Source of the DNA: Ottowia thiooxydans DSM 14619
Lineage (GTDB): Bacteria; Pseudomonadota; Gammaproteobacteria; Burkholderiales; Burkholderiaceae_C
Assembly: GCF_000422885.1 (NCBI RefSeq)
Contig: NZ_AUGX01000009.1
Location: forward strand, 124,001-188,000
Direction: 5' to 3'
DNA: 64,000 nucleotides
This document shows positions 32,776 through 41,632 of the stretch, in pieces (position 1 is the first letter of the stretch; each line of letters begins with the position of its first letter). The notes below the pieces were generated by a model. It saw nothing but the letters and a program-made list of their open reading frames with translations, was not told the origin of the DNA and ran no database searches. The position numbers were made by a program, and so were the translations under genes.

Positions 32776-34383
32776 ATGACGATGCTAGAGACCAAACTCA
32801 ATGCCCGTTCTGCAGAGTTTCAGGCTAATTCCACTGCCATGCGAGCGCTGGTGGAAGATCTGAAGGAGCAGGTCGCGAAGATGGCCGAAGGAGGCGGAGA
32901 GGCCGCACGCAAGAAGCACACTGATCGGGGCAAGTTGCTGCCTCGCGTCCGGGTGCAGATGCTGCTGGATCCCGGCACGCCTTTTTTGGAGATTGCGCCG
33001 CTGGCTGCAATGGGCATGTACGGCGGGGATGCACCTTCGGCCGGTATGGTGGCCGGAATTGGGCGAGTCAGTGGGGTCGACTGCATGATCGTGTGCAACG
33101 ATGCCACGGTCAAGGGTGGCACTTACTACCCCATGACAGTGAAAAAGCATCTGCGCGCGCAGGAAATTGCGGATGCCAACCGTTTGCCCTGTATCTACCT
33201 GGTTGACTCGGGCGGCGCTAACCTGCCCCAACAGGACGACGTGTTTCCTGATCGAGATCATTTCGGGCGCATCTTCTACAACCAGGCCAATATGAGCGCC
33301 AAGGGGATTGCGCAGATCGCTGTTGTCATGGGGAGCTGTACGGCAGGTGGTGCGTATGTGCCCGCCATGAGTGACGAGAGCATCATCGTCAAGAACCAGG
33401 GCACGATTTTCCTGGGTGGCCCTCCCTTGGTGAAGGCTGCGACGGGTGAAGAGGTCACGGCCGAGGACCTGGGTGGCGGGGATGTGCATACGCGCCTGTC
33501 TGGCGTGGCAGATCATCTGGCGCAAAACGACATGCATGCGCTCGCGCTGGCGCGGCAGGTGGTTTCCAATCTGAACCGGAAAAAAGTACCTTCCGGCGAC
33601 CTGCGCACTCCTAGTGCGCCTAAATTCGCTGCTGAAGAGCTATATGGCGTGATTCCCACAGACACGCGCAAACCATTTGATGTGCGGGAAATCATTGCCC
33701 GCATCGTTGATGGTTCGGAATTTCATGAGTTCAAGGTGCGGTTCGGCACCACGCTGGTATGCGGCTTCGCTCATATTGAGGGGATGCCGGTCGGGATTGT
33801 CGCGAACAATGGAATCCTGTTCTCCGAGAGTGCGCAAAAGGGCGCTCACTTCATCGAACTGTGTGGGCAGCGCAAGATTCCGCTGATCTTCCTGCAGAAC
33901 ATTACGGGGTTCATGGTTGGCCGCAAGTACGAGAACGAAGGCATTGCGCGCCATGGCGCCAAACTGGTGACGGCGGTGGCCACGGTGAATGTGCCCAAAT
34001 TCACTGTAATCATTGGCGGTAGCTTTGGCGCCGGGAACTATGGCATGTGTGGTCGTGCCTACTCGCCACGCTTCCTGTGGATGTGGCCGAATGCGCGCAT
34101 CAGCGTCATGGGGGGCGAGCAGGCAGCAAGTGTGCTGGCCACCGTCAAGCGTGATGGGATCGAAGCCAAGGGCGGCCAGTGGAGTGCCGAAGAGGAAGCG
34201 GCTTTCAAGGCGCCTGTTCTCCAGCAGTACGAAACCCAGGGCCACCCCTACTATGCCAGCGCCCGCCTGTGGGACGATGGCGTGATCGATCCGGCAGACA
34301 CTCGCCGTGTGCTGGCGCTGGGTTTGTCCGCATCCCAGAACGCACCCATAGAAGACGTGAAGTTCGGTATTTTCCGTATGTAG
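32776..34383 (+). CDS. liuB: 3-methylcrotonyl-CoA carboxylase beta subunit
   Basis: A 535-residue carboxyltransferase matching canonical methylcrotonyl-CoA carboxylase beta in length and signatures: [49 protein letters not shown] and the C-terminal KFGIFRM. With LiuD it forms 3-methylglutaconyl-CoA in leucine breakdown. The start at ATG 32776 gives the normal family length; the longer frame upstream lacks homology. It is followed two bases later by the DinB-like gene and then liuC. The usual isovaleryl-CoA dehydrogenase gene (liuA) is not next to it. Confidence 0.92.
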   Translation: MTMLETKLNARSAEFQANSTAMRALVEDLKEQVAKMAEGGGEAARKKHTDRGKLLPRVRVQMLLDPGTPFLEIAPLAAMGMYGGDAPSAGMVAGIGRVSGVDCMIVCNDATVKGGTYYPMTVKKHLRAQEIADANRLPCIYLVDSGGANLPQQDDVFPDRDHFGRIFYNQANMSAKGIAQIAVVMGSCTAGGAYVPAMSDESIIVKNQGTIFLGGPPLVKAATGEEVTAEDLGGGDVHTRLSGVADHLAQNDMHALALARQVVSNLNRKKVPSGDLRTPSAPKFAAEELYGVIPTDTRKPFDVREIIARIVDGSEFHEFKVRFGTTLVCGFAHIEGMPVGIVANNGILFSESAQKGAHFIELCGQRKIPLIFLQNITGFMVGRKYENEGIARHGAKLVTAVATVNVPKFTVIIGGSFGAGNYGMCGRAYSPRFLWMWPNARISVMGGEQAASVLATVKRDGIEAKGGQWSAEEEAAFKAPVLQQYETQGHPYYASARLWDDGVIDPADTRRVLALGLSASQNAPIEDVKFGIFRM

Positions 34384-34385
34384 CC

Positions 34386-34901
34386 ATGCCTTCCTGGTCG
34401 CAGCATTTCTCCACCTTGGCCCGCTACAACATGTGGGCTACACGGCGGTTATTTGCCTCCGTAGACGAGCTGCCTGAAGACGTTTATCGCCGGGATGTGG
34501 GGCTCTTTTTCAAGAGCATTCACCGCACGCTCAATCACTTGCTGTTGGGCGAGCACCACCTCTGGTATGTGCGCTTCTCGGAAGGCCGGTCTCCGCGTTT
34601 ATCCCTGGATGAGGAGCTGGAGACTGACCGTCTTCGCTTGAAAGAGCGGCTGATTGCGGGGGCGCAGGCGTGGCCCTCGTTGATTCAAAGCTGGCCCGCG
34701 GAGCGCTTTGAAGGCAATCTGAACTACATGACCATGCGTGGTCAGCCGGCCAATTTGCCGTTTTCGGTCACGTTGGCGCACGTTTTTAATCATGGGACGC
34801 ACCACCGTGGCCAGGTCACGGCGGCGCTTACCGCGCTAGGCCGAACGATCCCTGAACTCGACCTGGTTTATATGCTGCAAGAGGAGTCCACACAGTCATG
34901 A
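34386..34901 (+). CDS. DinB-family protein
   Basis: A 171-residue four-helix-bundle protein of the DinB/DfsB superfamily, with likely metal-binding histidines H51, H136 and H140 (NHLLLGEHH and NHGTHHRGQ segments). Members are putative metal-dependent transferases or hydrolases of mostly unknown function. It is sandwiched between liuB (2 bases) and liuC (4-base overlap), so it is part of the leucine operon, though the reason is unclear. Confidence 0.85.
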   Translation: MPSWSQHFSTLARYNMWATRRLFASVDELPEDVYRRDVGLFFKSIHRTLNHLLLGEHHLWYVRFSEGRSPRLSLDEELETDRLRLKERLIAGAQAWPSLIQSWPAERFEGNLNYMTMRGQPANLPFSVTLAHVFNHGTHHRGQVTAALTALGRTIPELDLVYMLQEESTQS

Positions 34902-35686
34902 CCACATCCGCCATCCGAACTTCTGTGAAGAACCAGGTTGCTACGGTGGTGCTGAGCCGCCCTGCGTTGCGCAACGCATTCAACGAGGAAGTGATCGCTG
35001 ATCTGTCCGAAGCGTTCTCGCAGCTAGGCGACGATCCGCAGGTGCGGGCAATCGTTCTCATGGCCGAAGGCCCGGCGTTCTGTGCTGGGGCTGATCTCAA
35101 CTGGATGCGGCGCATGGCCGACTATTCGCGCGAGGAAAACGAACGCGATGCCGAAAAGCTGGCTTTCATGATGCGTACCATTTATGAATGCCCAAAGCCC
35201 ACCATCGCGCGCGTGCAGGGTGACGTCTATGCCGGTGGCATGGGGCTTGTGGCAGCTTGCGATCTGGCGGTGAGCGTGGATACCGCTCACTTCTGCCTGA
35301 GCGAGGTCAAACTCGGCTTGACGCCTGCCACCATTAGCCCCTACGTCATCCGGGCCATGGGGCCGCGTGCGGCACACCGCTACTTCCTGACTGCCGAGCG
35401 ATTTGATGCCGCGCAAGCGCTGCGCATCGGCTTTGTGCATGAGGTGGTTCCCGCTGATCAGCTTGATGCCACGGTAAGCACCTGGGTCGCGGCCTTTCTG
35501 GCGGGTAGCCCGACCGCTCTCAAGGAATGCAAGAAGTTGGTGCAGTATGTGGCTGACCGGGACATCACTCGCCTGCTCGTCGATCACACCGTGAAGGCGA
35601 TCGCGGACATCCGCGCGTCGGATGAGGGTAAGGAAGGCGTACAAAGCTTTCTGAACAAGAGCAAACCGAGTTGGCTGGCGTCCTGA
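34898..35686 (+). CDS. liuC: Methylglutaconyl-CoA hydratase
   Basis: A 262-residue crotonase-family enzyme that hydrates 3-methylglutaconyl-CoA to HMG-CoA. The segment FCLSEVKLGLTPATISPYV (132-150, with E136) is the diagnostic LiuC pattern. It overlaps the DinB gene by four bases and lies between liuB and liuD. Because the divergent carboxylase/lyase set upstream has no hydratase of its own, LiuC is one candidate to serve both. Confidence 0.9.
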   Translation: MTTSAIRTSVKNQVATVVLSRPALRNAFNEEVIADLSEAFSQLGDDPQVRAIVLMAEGPAFCAGADLNWMRRMADYSREENERDAEKLAFMMRTIYECPKPTIARVQGDVYAGGMGLVAACDLAVSVDTAHFCLSEVKLGLTPATISPYVIRAMGPRAAHRYFLTAERFDAAQALRIGFVHEVVPADQLDATVSTWVAAFLAGSPTALKECKKLVQYVADRDITRLLVDHTVKAIADIRASDEGKEGVQSFLNKSKPSWLAS

Positions 35687-35693
35687 TAGGCGC

Positions 35694-35706
35694 ATGAACA
35701 CGTTCT
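35694..35706. promoter_or_regulatory. GAACACGTTC-type palindrome upstream of the DUF4126 gene
   Basis: ATGAACACGTTCT recurs identically at 41514-41526 upstream of liuE. It has symmetrical GAAC/GTTC arms. The shared motif within leucine-pathway loci suggests a common regulator. Confidence 0.5.
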
Positions 35707-35720
35707 AAGCACTGCCACAC

Positions 35721-36482
35721 ATGCAAGAGCTCATTCAACAACTCGTGCAATGGTTGCATGGCATGGGCATTCATCCCAGCCAGGAGACGGCGCACGCCAT
35801 TGGCGATGCGGTAGGGCAAGCAGGTGCGGCTGTGGGCGGCGCCGTGGCGCCTGTGGTCGCCAAGATGGATATGGCCTCGCTCATGGCCCTGGCGGCTGCG
35901 CTTGGATGGGCCAGCGGTTTCAGGCTGTACGCCGTGGTCTTTCTGACTGGGCTTATGGGCTACGCAGGGTGGATGCCACTTCCTCCTGGGTTACACCTCC
36001 TCGCACACCCGGCGGTCATGGCGGCCAGTGGTTTTATGGTCTTGATTGAGTTTTTCGCCGATAAGATTCCGTGGGTGGACAGCATGTGGGATTCGATCAA
36101 CAGCGTGGTTCGAATTCCAGGTGGAGCTCTTCTGGCGGCTGGCGTGTTTGGCGCGGACTCCGCCGTGATGGGCTTGGTGGCCGGTTTGCTTGGCGGGGGG
36201 CTCGCCGCCACGTCATTTGCCACCAAGGCCACAACGCGTGCAGCCATTAATACTTCGCCGGAGCCATTTTCAAATTGGCTGGCATCGTTTTTCGAAGACG
36301 GATTGGTGGTGCTGGTGATGTGGCTGGCGACGACACATCCGCTCGCATTCGGCATTGCGCTGGTCGTGATGCTGTTGATTTCTGCACTGCTGCTGGTGGT
36401 GCTTTATAAGTTTTTAATATCGGTCGTGCGTAAACTGCGCCGTTTTTTTGGTGCATCGCCGCTCGAATCAAGCAGCGCCTGA
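35721..36482 (+). CDS. DUF4126 membrane protein
   Basis: A 253-residue inner-membrane protein with about five hydrophobic segments (for example MASLMALAAALGWASGFRLYA and ALVVMLLISALLLVVLY). DUF4126 proteins have no established function but commonly accompany leucine-catabolism genes in related bacteria. It lies between liuC and liuD, all on the plus strand. Confidence 0.82.
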   Translation: MQELIQQLVQWLHGMGIHPSQETAHAIGDAVGQAGAAVGGAVAPVVAKMDMASLMALAAALGWASGFRLYAVVFLTGLMGYAGWMPLPPGLHLLAHPAVMAASGFMVLIEFFADKIPWVDSMWDSINSVVRIPGGALLAAGVFGADSAVMGLVAGLLGGGLAATSFATKATTRAAINTSPEPFSNWLASFFEDGLVVLVMWLATTHPLAFGIALVVMLLISALLLVVLYKFLISVVRKLRRFFGASPLESSSA

Positions 36483-36512
36483 TGAACGCTGCCAACCTGG
36501 GGAGACAAAGCT

Positions 36513-38519
36513 TTGTTTAACAAGATCCTGATCGCCAATCGTGGCGAAATCGCTTGCCGCGTGGCGGCTACCGCGCGCAGCATGGGCGTGAAAACCGTGG
36601 CGGTGTATTCGGACGCCGACGCGCATTCGAAGCACGTGGCTGCCTGCGATGAGGCGGTGCACATAGGGGCCAGCTCTCCTAAAGAGAGCTACCTGAAGTG
36701 GGAGCGAATCCTGGAAGCGGCCCGCGCGACGGGCGCACAGGCGATCCACCCAGGCTATGGGTTTCTGAGCGAGAACGAGGAGTTCGCCCTGGCCTGTGCA
36801 AAAAATGGCCTGGTGTTCATCGGTCCGCCCGCTTCGGCCATCAAGGCGATGGGTTTAAAGGCCGAATCCAAGCGCCTCATGGAATCCGCCAGCGTGCCTC
36901 TGGTTCCCGGCTATCACGGCGCTGATCAAGATCCTGCCATGCTGCACAGGGAGGCTGACAAAATAGGCTACCCCGTGTTGATCAAGGCCAGCGCGGGCGG
37001 TGGTGGCAAGGGCATGAGGGCGGTGCACAAGAGCGAAGAATTCTCTGCGGCGCTGGAATCGTGCAAGCGCGAAGCCATTAACAGCTTTGGTGATGACGCC
37101 GTTCTGATCGAAAAATACGTACAGCGCCCGCGTCATATCGAGATCCAGGTCTTTGGCGATGCGCATGGCAATTATGTTTACCTGTTCGAGCGTGATTGCT
37201 CGGTGCAGCGCCGCCACCAGAAAGTGCTAGAGGAAGCGCCTGCACCAGGAATGCCTGAGAGCCTTCGCGCGGCCATGGGCGAGGCCGCTGTGAACGCGGC
37301 CCGCGCGGTGGGCTACGTAGGCGCCGGCACGGTGGAATTCATCGTCGAGCAGCCGGGTGGTTACGAGCGACCAGACCAGATGAAGTTCTACTTCATGGAA
37401 ATGAACACACGCTTGCAGGTGGAGCACCCGGTCACTGAGGCCATTACGGGGCTCGATCTGGTTGAATGGCAACTGCGCGTGGCGAGCGGCGAGCCGCTGC
37501 CTCTGGAGCAGGATGATCTGATGATTGACGGCCACGCCATTGAGGCGCGGATCTGCGCTGAAAACCCGGACAAGAATTTTCTGCCCGCTACCGGTGCCTT
37601 GAAGGTTTACCGCAAGCCGCCGCATTCGAGTTTCGAGTTCGACGTGGTGCGCGTGGACGATGGTGTGCGGGAGGGCGATGTCATCAGCCCGTTCTATGAC
37701 TCCATGATTGCAAAGCTCATCGTCTGGGGCGAAACGCGGCAGGAAGCACTGGCCAAACTGGATGCTGCCTTGGCTGCCACTCACATTGTTGGCTTGCAGA
37801 CCAATGTGCAGTTTCTGCGCCATGTCCTGAGTTCGGAATCTTTTAGCCAGGCCAAGCTGGACACCGCACTGATCGAGCGTGAATCCCAGCATCTTTTCAA
37901 GCAAGACAAGCTCGGTGCGCAGATGGTGGTGGCTGCCGCAGTGGCGCAAACTGTGCTCGAAGAGCGCGAGGCCGAAACCCAAGACCCGTTTAGCCGTTGT
38001 GATGGCTTCCGCTCACATGGTACGGCGTCGAGGCGGCTCGATTTCGAATACAAAGGTGAGCCAGTGGTGGCGAAGCTGCGCTACCTGCACGATGGTTTGC
38101 AATTGGCGGTGGGCGCGCATGAGGCGCAGCCACTGGGGTTCAGTGCCGGACCAGAAGGCCGCATAGATGTCCGCTTTGGCGGTGACCGTCAAGTGGTGCA
38201 GATTTACAAGGCCGGTGAGGTCGGGCACGTATTTGGTACTCGTGGTGCGGCCACGATCACCACGCTAGATGTGCTTTCCCATGCGGGCGAAGGCGCCGCC
38301 GAAGCAGGGCGATTGACCGCCCCGATGCCAGGCAAGGTGGTCTCCATCGCTGTCAAGGCTGGCGACAAAGTGAGCAAAGGTCAGTTGCTGGTGGTGATGG
38401 AAGCCATGAAGATGGAGCACACTATTGCTGCACCGCAAGACGGTGTGGTGGCCGAGCTGCTTTTTGCGCCGGGCGAACAAGTGACCGAAGGAGCAGAGTT
38501 GCTCCGGTTGGCGTCGTAA
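36513..38519 (+). CDS. liuD: 3-methylcrotonyl-CoA carboxylase alpha subunit (biotin carboxylase/carrier)
   Basis: A 668-residue subunit with a biotin carboxylase domain (ANRGEIACR; EMNTRLQVEHPVTEAIT) and a C-terminal biotinyl domain, with the biotin on K633 in EAMKMEH. It partners LiuB. The start is a TTG at 36513, preceded by GGGGAGAC; MFNKILIANRGE is the family N-terminus. The DUF2799 lipoprotein gene follows by 17 bases. Together with liuB, liuC and liuE it forms the leucine pathway in this window. Confidence 0.93.
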   Translation: MFNKILIANRGEIACRVAATARSMGVKTVAVYSDADAHSKHVAACDEAVHIGASSPKESYLKWERILEAARATGAQAIHPGYGFLSENEEFALACAKNGLVFIGPPASAIKAMGLKAESKRLMESASVPLVPGYHGADQDPAMLHREADKIGYPVLIKASAGGGGKGMRAVHKSEEFSAALESCKREAINSFGDDAVLIEKYVQRPRHIEIQVFGDAHGNYVYLFERDCSVQRRHQKVLEEAPAPGMPESLRAAMGEAAVNAARAVGYVGAGTVEFIVEQPGGYERPDQMKFYFMEMNTRLQVEHPVTEAITGLDLVEWQLRVASGEPLPLEQDDLMIDGHAIEARICAENPDKNFLPATGALKVYRKPPHSSFEFDVVRVDDGVREGDVISPFYDSMIAKLIVWGETRQEALAKLDAALAATHIVGLQTNVQFLRHVLSSESFSQAKLDTALIERESQHLFKQDKLGAQMVVAAAVAQTVLEEREAETQDPFSRCDGFRSHGTASRRLDFEYKGEPVVAKLRYLHDGLQLAVGAHEAQPLGFSAGPEGRIDVRFGGDRQVVQIYKAGEVGHVFGTRGAATITTLDVLSHAGEGAAEAGRLTAPMPGKVVSIAVKAGDKVSKGQLLVVMEAMKMEHTIAAPQDGVVAELLFAPGEQVTEGAELLRLAS

Positions 38520-38536
38520 ATCAGGAGAAATATTTC

Positions 38537-39121
38537 ATGAAGGATTCGAGGATACGTACCAGCTTGGGCGCAATAGGCTTGGTGTTGGGGGCTGTGTTGC
38601 TTTCGGGCTGCGCCTCGATGAGTGAAGAGCAGTGCCGGGGCGCTAACTGGGCGGCTCTGGGCCAGTCTGACGCCCGTGACGGCGATATGCCAGATTTTGG
38701 TGCCAAGCGTGTGCAGAGTTGCGCTGAGAAAGGCGTTTCGGGCAATCTGAGGGAATGGCAGCGCGGCTGGGAGCAAGGCCGGCGCGAGGTTTGCGTGCCT
38801 GGGAATGCCGACTCCTGGGCTCGGCGCGATAGCGAGTACACACCAGGTTTCTGCCCTCCGGATATGGAGCCGCTGTTCCTGTCTATCTATGCGCCGGCCC
38901 GTGATCGTTACCGCTACGAAAAGCGCATCAGGGATCTGCAGTTCCAGATCGATGACCGCTCCCGCAGGCTGGAGGAGGTGATCCGCGACACGGGCAGGTC
39001 AGAAAATCAGACTTCACAGAGGCGGGCCGAATTGGCAGCGCGCAGATCGTCGTTGGAGCATGAGATCCGTAATTTGCGTGATCGCATGCGCACCGAAACG
39101 ATCATGCGCGTGGTGAGGTAA
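38537..39121 (+). CDS. DUF2799 lipoprotein
   Basis: A 194-residue lipoprotein with lipobox LLSGC (C25) and, after it, the DUF2799 core (repeated CRGANWAALGQSDARDG and WQRGWEQGRREVCVPG-type blocks), then a coiled-coil-like C-terminal part (about 125-190). The function is unknown. It may be anchored in the outer membrane and is the last gene of the liuB-liuD unit. Confidence 0.82.
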   Translation: MKDSRIRTSLGAIGLVLGAVLLSGCASMSEEQCRGANWAALGQSDARDGDMPDFGAKRVQSCAEKGVSGNLREWQRGWEQGRREVCVPGNADSWARRDSEYTPGFCPPDMEPLFLSIYAPARDRYRYEKRIRDLQFQIDDRSRRLEEVIRDTGRSENQTSQRRAELAARRSSLEHEIRNLRDRMRTETIMRVVR

Positions 39122-39214
39122 ATCTCCCGGGCGTCTGCTGTTTCGCATCAACCAGTGATCAGAACCGTTCAGGCGCCGGCAGTCCTCTTGCCAGCTGTTA
39201 GATAGTGGATAGCG

Positions 39215-40681
39215 TTAAATGGGCCCTGCCGAGAATTCGACGGGCGAACTCTGTTTCACAAGAGTCACCGTGCAGGCGGCATACATAGCCACCCGCATGG
39301 GTACCGTGGCCACGAAGCGTTGCATCTGCAAGCCATGGGTGGCGGCGCCCATGACGATCATGCTGACATTGTTGGCGCTGGCATAGCGCACGATGGCTTC
39401 CGCCACGTCTGTCGATTCCAGCACATGGTAGGAAGTTTGATGCGTAGTCAGATCAAGTCCGCGAGCCCAGTTCTTCAGCATTCCCAGCATGGCGCGGTGG
39501 ACGGTGGTCTCACTTTTTTCCTCGTCGGTGCTGCTGCCAGGCGCGACCACCGTGACGCAGGCCAGGCGTGCTCCCGGGCGGATGCCCAGGGATCGGCCCA
39601 CCGCCATGCGCAGTGAATACAGCGTGTCTTCGGTGACGTCCCGGTGTGGAACGGCCACCAACAAGATCGGTACCTCCTCGATTTGTCTGGCCGGTAACGG
39701 GCTGGCTTGGTACTGAGCACCGGCAGCGCGAATCCATCGTTTGAAATGCGTGAATAACCCCGTACCTTCGAGGCGCCTGCCGCGCTCGCCCACCTCTACT
39801 TGCTCAGGATGGAGGAGGTCAAACGCAAGGTGCGCCGCTGAGGGGTAGCGGTCGTCTGCGGCCGGCTCCAGGCAGCGCAAGATGACCTCCTGTAGCCACT
39901 GCGCCAAATCGGGCCGGTGCTTGCGCGGAGGCAGGGGATCCGCCCACAGCCGCTGGCGCAGCCCGCCGGTTGTGGTGGGGGCTCCGAAGGGCAATTCGCC
40001 CGTCGCGAGCTCATACAGCATCACGCCGATGGAAAACACATCGCTGCGTGGGTCACCGCGAACGCCTACCACCTGCTCTGGCGCCATGTAAGCGGGTGAA
40101 CCCACCGCCTTGCGCATCGCTTCCGCCAGCAGATCCGGGTAATGGGCGTGATAGCTCAGACCAAAATCGAGCAGTACCGCCTGGAATTTATTTGTGCCGC
40201 CCCCTTCCCCCGCCTCTAGCTCTCCGTTCTGGATCATGACGTTGGCTGGCTTCAGATCCAGATGCACAGCGTTTTGCTGGTGCAATGCGTGTGCGGCCGT
40301 GGCCATGGCTGCCCCAAGTGCCGCTATGACCTCGGGCGAGACAGGCTTGCCCTGTTGAGCTTCTTCAAGCCAATGATCCAGTGTGTGGCCGGCTACGTAT
40401 TCCATCACCAGATAGGGCACTTGGGCGATGTCGCCTGTGGCGACCAGCCGCGGCAGGTGAGGGCCACTCAAGGCCTGCATGATCTGCACCTCTACCTCGA
40501 AGCCGACGATGTTCTCCGCACCGTCGCCAGCGGTCATGCGGGGTACCTTCATCACCATTTCGAAGGGGGATGGGCGGCTATTGGCATAGGTCACGCGGTA
40601 GATCAGCGCCATGCCGCCACTGTGTATCAGCTCCCCAATGCAAAAGCCGTCAAGGTGGGAGCCCGGAGTCAGTGGCTTCAT
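39215..40681 (-). CDS. Serine/threonine protein kinase fused to a universal-stress-protein domain
   Basis: A 488-residue fusion protein. The kinase domain (about 10-290) shows the ATP lysine K45, E63, catalytic D142 in HLDLKPANV (HLD replaces the usual HRD), metal-binding D172 in LDFGLS and APE at 200-202. Residues about 335-480 form a UspA-like domain with VMGAATHG near residue 440. No membrane helix is visible. Its start overlaps the stop of the phosphoesterase gene by four bases, so the kinase and phosphatase-like enzyme are co-expressed. Targets and the signal sensed by the Usp part are unknown. Confidence 0.88.
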   Translation of the reverse strand: MKPLTPGSHLDGFCIGELIHSGGMALIYRVTYANSRPSPFEMVMKVPRMTAGDGAENIVGFEVEVQIMQALSGPHLPRLVATGDIAQVPYLVMEYVAGHTLDHWLEEAQQGKPVSPEVIAALGAAMATAAHALHQQNAVHLDLKPANVMIQNGELEAGEGGGTNKFQAVLLDFGLSYHAHYPDLLAEAMRKAVGSPAYMAPEQVVGVRGDPRSDVFSIGVMLYELATGELPFGAPTTTGGLRQRLWADPLPPRKHRPDLAQWLQEVILRCLEPAADDRYPSAAHLAFDLLHPEQVEVGERGRRLEGTGLFTHFKRWIRAAGAQYQASPLPARQIEEVPILLVAVPHRDVTEDTLYSLRMAVGRSLGIRPGARLACVTVVAPGSSTDEEKSETTVHRAMLGMLKNWARGLDLTTHQTSYHVLESTDVAEAIVRYASANNVSMIVMGAATHGLQMQRFVATVPMRVAMYAACTVTLVKQSSPVEFSAGPI

Positions 40682-41445
40682 CTCCCCTGCTCCAGGCGGT
40701 CGGCGAAGAAGGCTGGCAACTCTGTGGCGCGGATCGCGGCCATGGCTCCCTGCACGTCATAGGGCACGCGATGAAATGTCAGTAGCTGGGCGGAGTCGTC
40801 GAAGATTGCGTACATGGCCAGGGCATTCCCGTCGCGCGGCTGCCCCACTGAACCTACGGTGGCCAGCCAGAGCCGGTGGCGGGGCACGGGAATGGGCACC
40901 CCCGGTGTCGGAATGAACGGCATCAACTTGCCGGCACCACCCCGGAAAAACAGGGCTTGCGCATGCACGTGGCCGCCAAACACATGGCGCACATTTTCGT
41001 TGCCCACAGGCGGTTGCATCGCGCCGTCGAGGCTGGCGGCCGCCAGCTCGGGGGTCTCCACGTAGCGCCATCGCTCGGGGGAGTCGGCGCTGGCGTGTAC
41101 CAATAAAAAGCTGCTTTCGGTATGCGTCATTGGGAGGTTGGCCAGGAAGGCTCGCTCATCCCGGGAGAGCTGCTGCTGAGTCCAGGCGACACTCGCATAG
41201 CCAAGATCCGTTTTCCCTTCCACCAGGGGCATGGAGCTATAGAGATCGTGATTTCCCTTGATGGCGATAGCACCGCGCTCCTGCAGCGCCATCACGGTCT
41301 GCACCACAGCTCCTGGCTCCGCTCCATAGCCGACCAGATCGCCCAGGAACGCATGGCGCTCGACGCCGGCCTTTTCGGCATGGGCCAAACAAGCCTCCAG
41401 CGCATGGCGGTTGGCATGGATATCGGCAAGCAGAGCGAGCTTCAT
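40678..41445 (-). CDS. Metallophosphoesterase (calcineurin-like)
   Basis: A 255-residue phosphoesterase with the binuclear metal motifs DIH (D8, H10), GDLVGYG (D36), GNHD (N65-D67) and GHVHAQ. It is the size of small calcineurin-like phosphatases such as YfcE-type or protein phosphatase relatives. The ATG at 41445 gives the family N-terminus MKLALLADIHAN. The gene overlaps the kinase-Usp gene, so it may reverse that kinase's phosphorylation, though substrate identity is inferred only from position. The gene is divergent from liuE. Confidence 0.85.
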   Translation of the reverse strand: MKLALLADIHANRHALEACLAHAEKAGVERHAFLGDLVGYGAEPGAVVQTVMALQERGAIAIKGNHDLYSSMPLVEGKTDLGYASVAWTQQQLSRDERAFLANLPMTHTESSFLLVHASADSPERWRYVETPELAAASLDGAMQPPVGNENVRHVFGGHVHAQALFFRGGAGKLMPFIPTPGVPIPVPRHRLWLATVGSVGQPRDGNALAMYAIFDDSAQLLTFHRVPYDVQGAMAAIRATELPAFFADRLEQGR

Positions 41446-41477
41446 AGGTGCTTTCGAATGAGCGCGAACCATCATAA

Positions 41478-41546
41478 GCACGTGTTCACGGTCTTTTCGA
41501 CCTCGAAAAGATTATGAACACGTTCTGAGAGACTTTGAGCACGTTC
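41478..41546. promoter_or_regulatory. Repeated GARCACGTTC motifs and a perfect palindrome upstream of liuE
   Basis: Three related boxes occur in the divergent spacer: GCACGTGTTC (41478-41487, reverse orientation), GAACACGTTC (41516-41525) and GAGCACGTTC (41537-41546). The last two are 21 bases, two helical turns, apart. Between them is an independent perfect inverted repeat, CTTTTCGA-CC-TCGAAAAG (41493-41510). The pattern fits cooperative binding of a regulator of leucine genes; its identity is unknown. Confidence 0.55.
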
Positions 41547-41632
41547 CAGGGGTAATCTGAGAGCAAAATGAACGTTATCGAGCGGCCAGTGCGCCGCTAC
41601 ACTCATTAGCTGCATCCATTTATTGAATTGCC

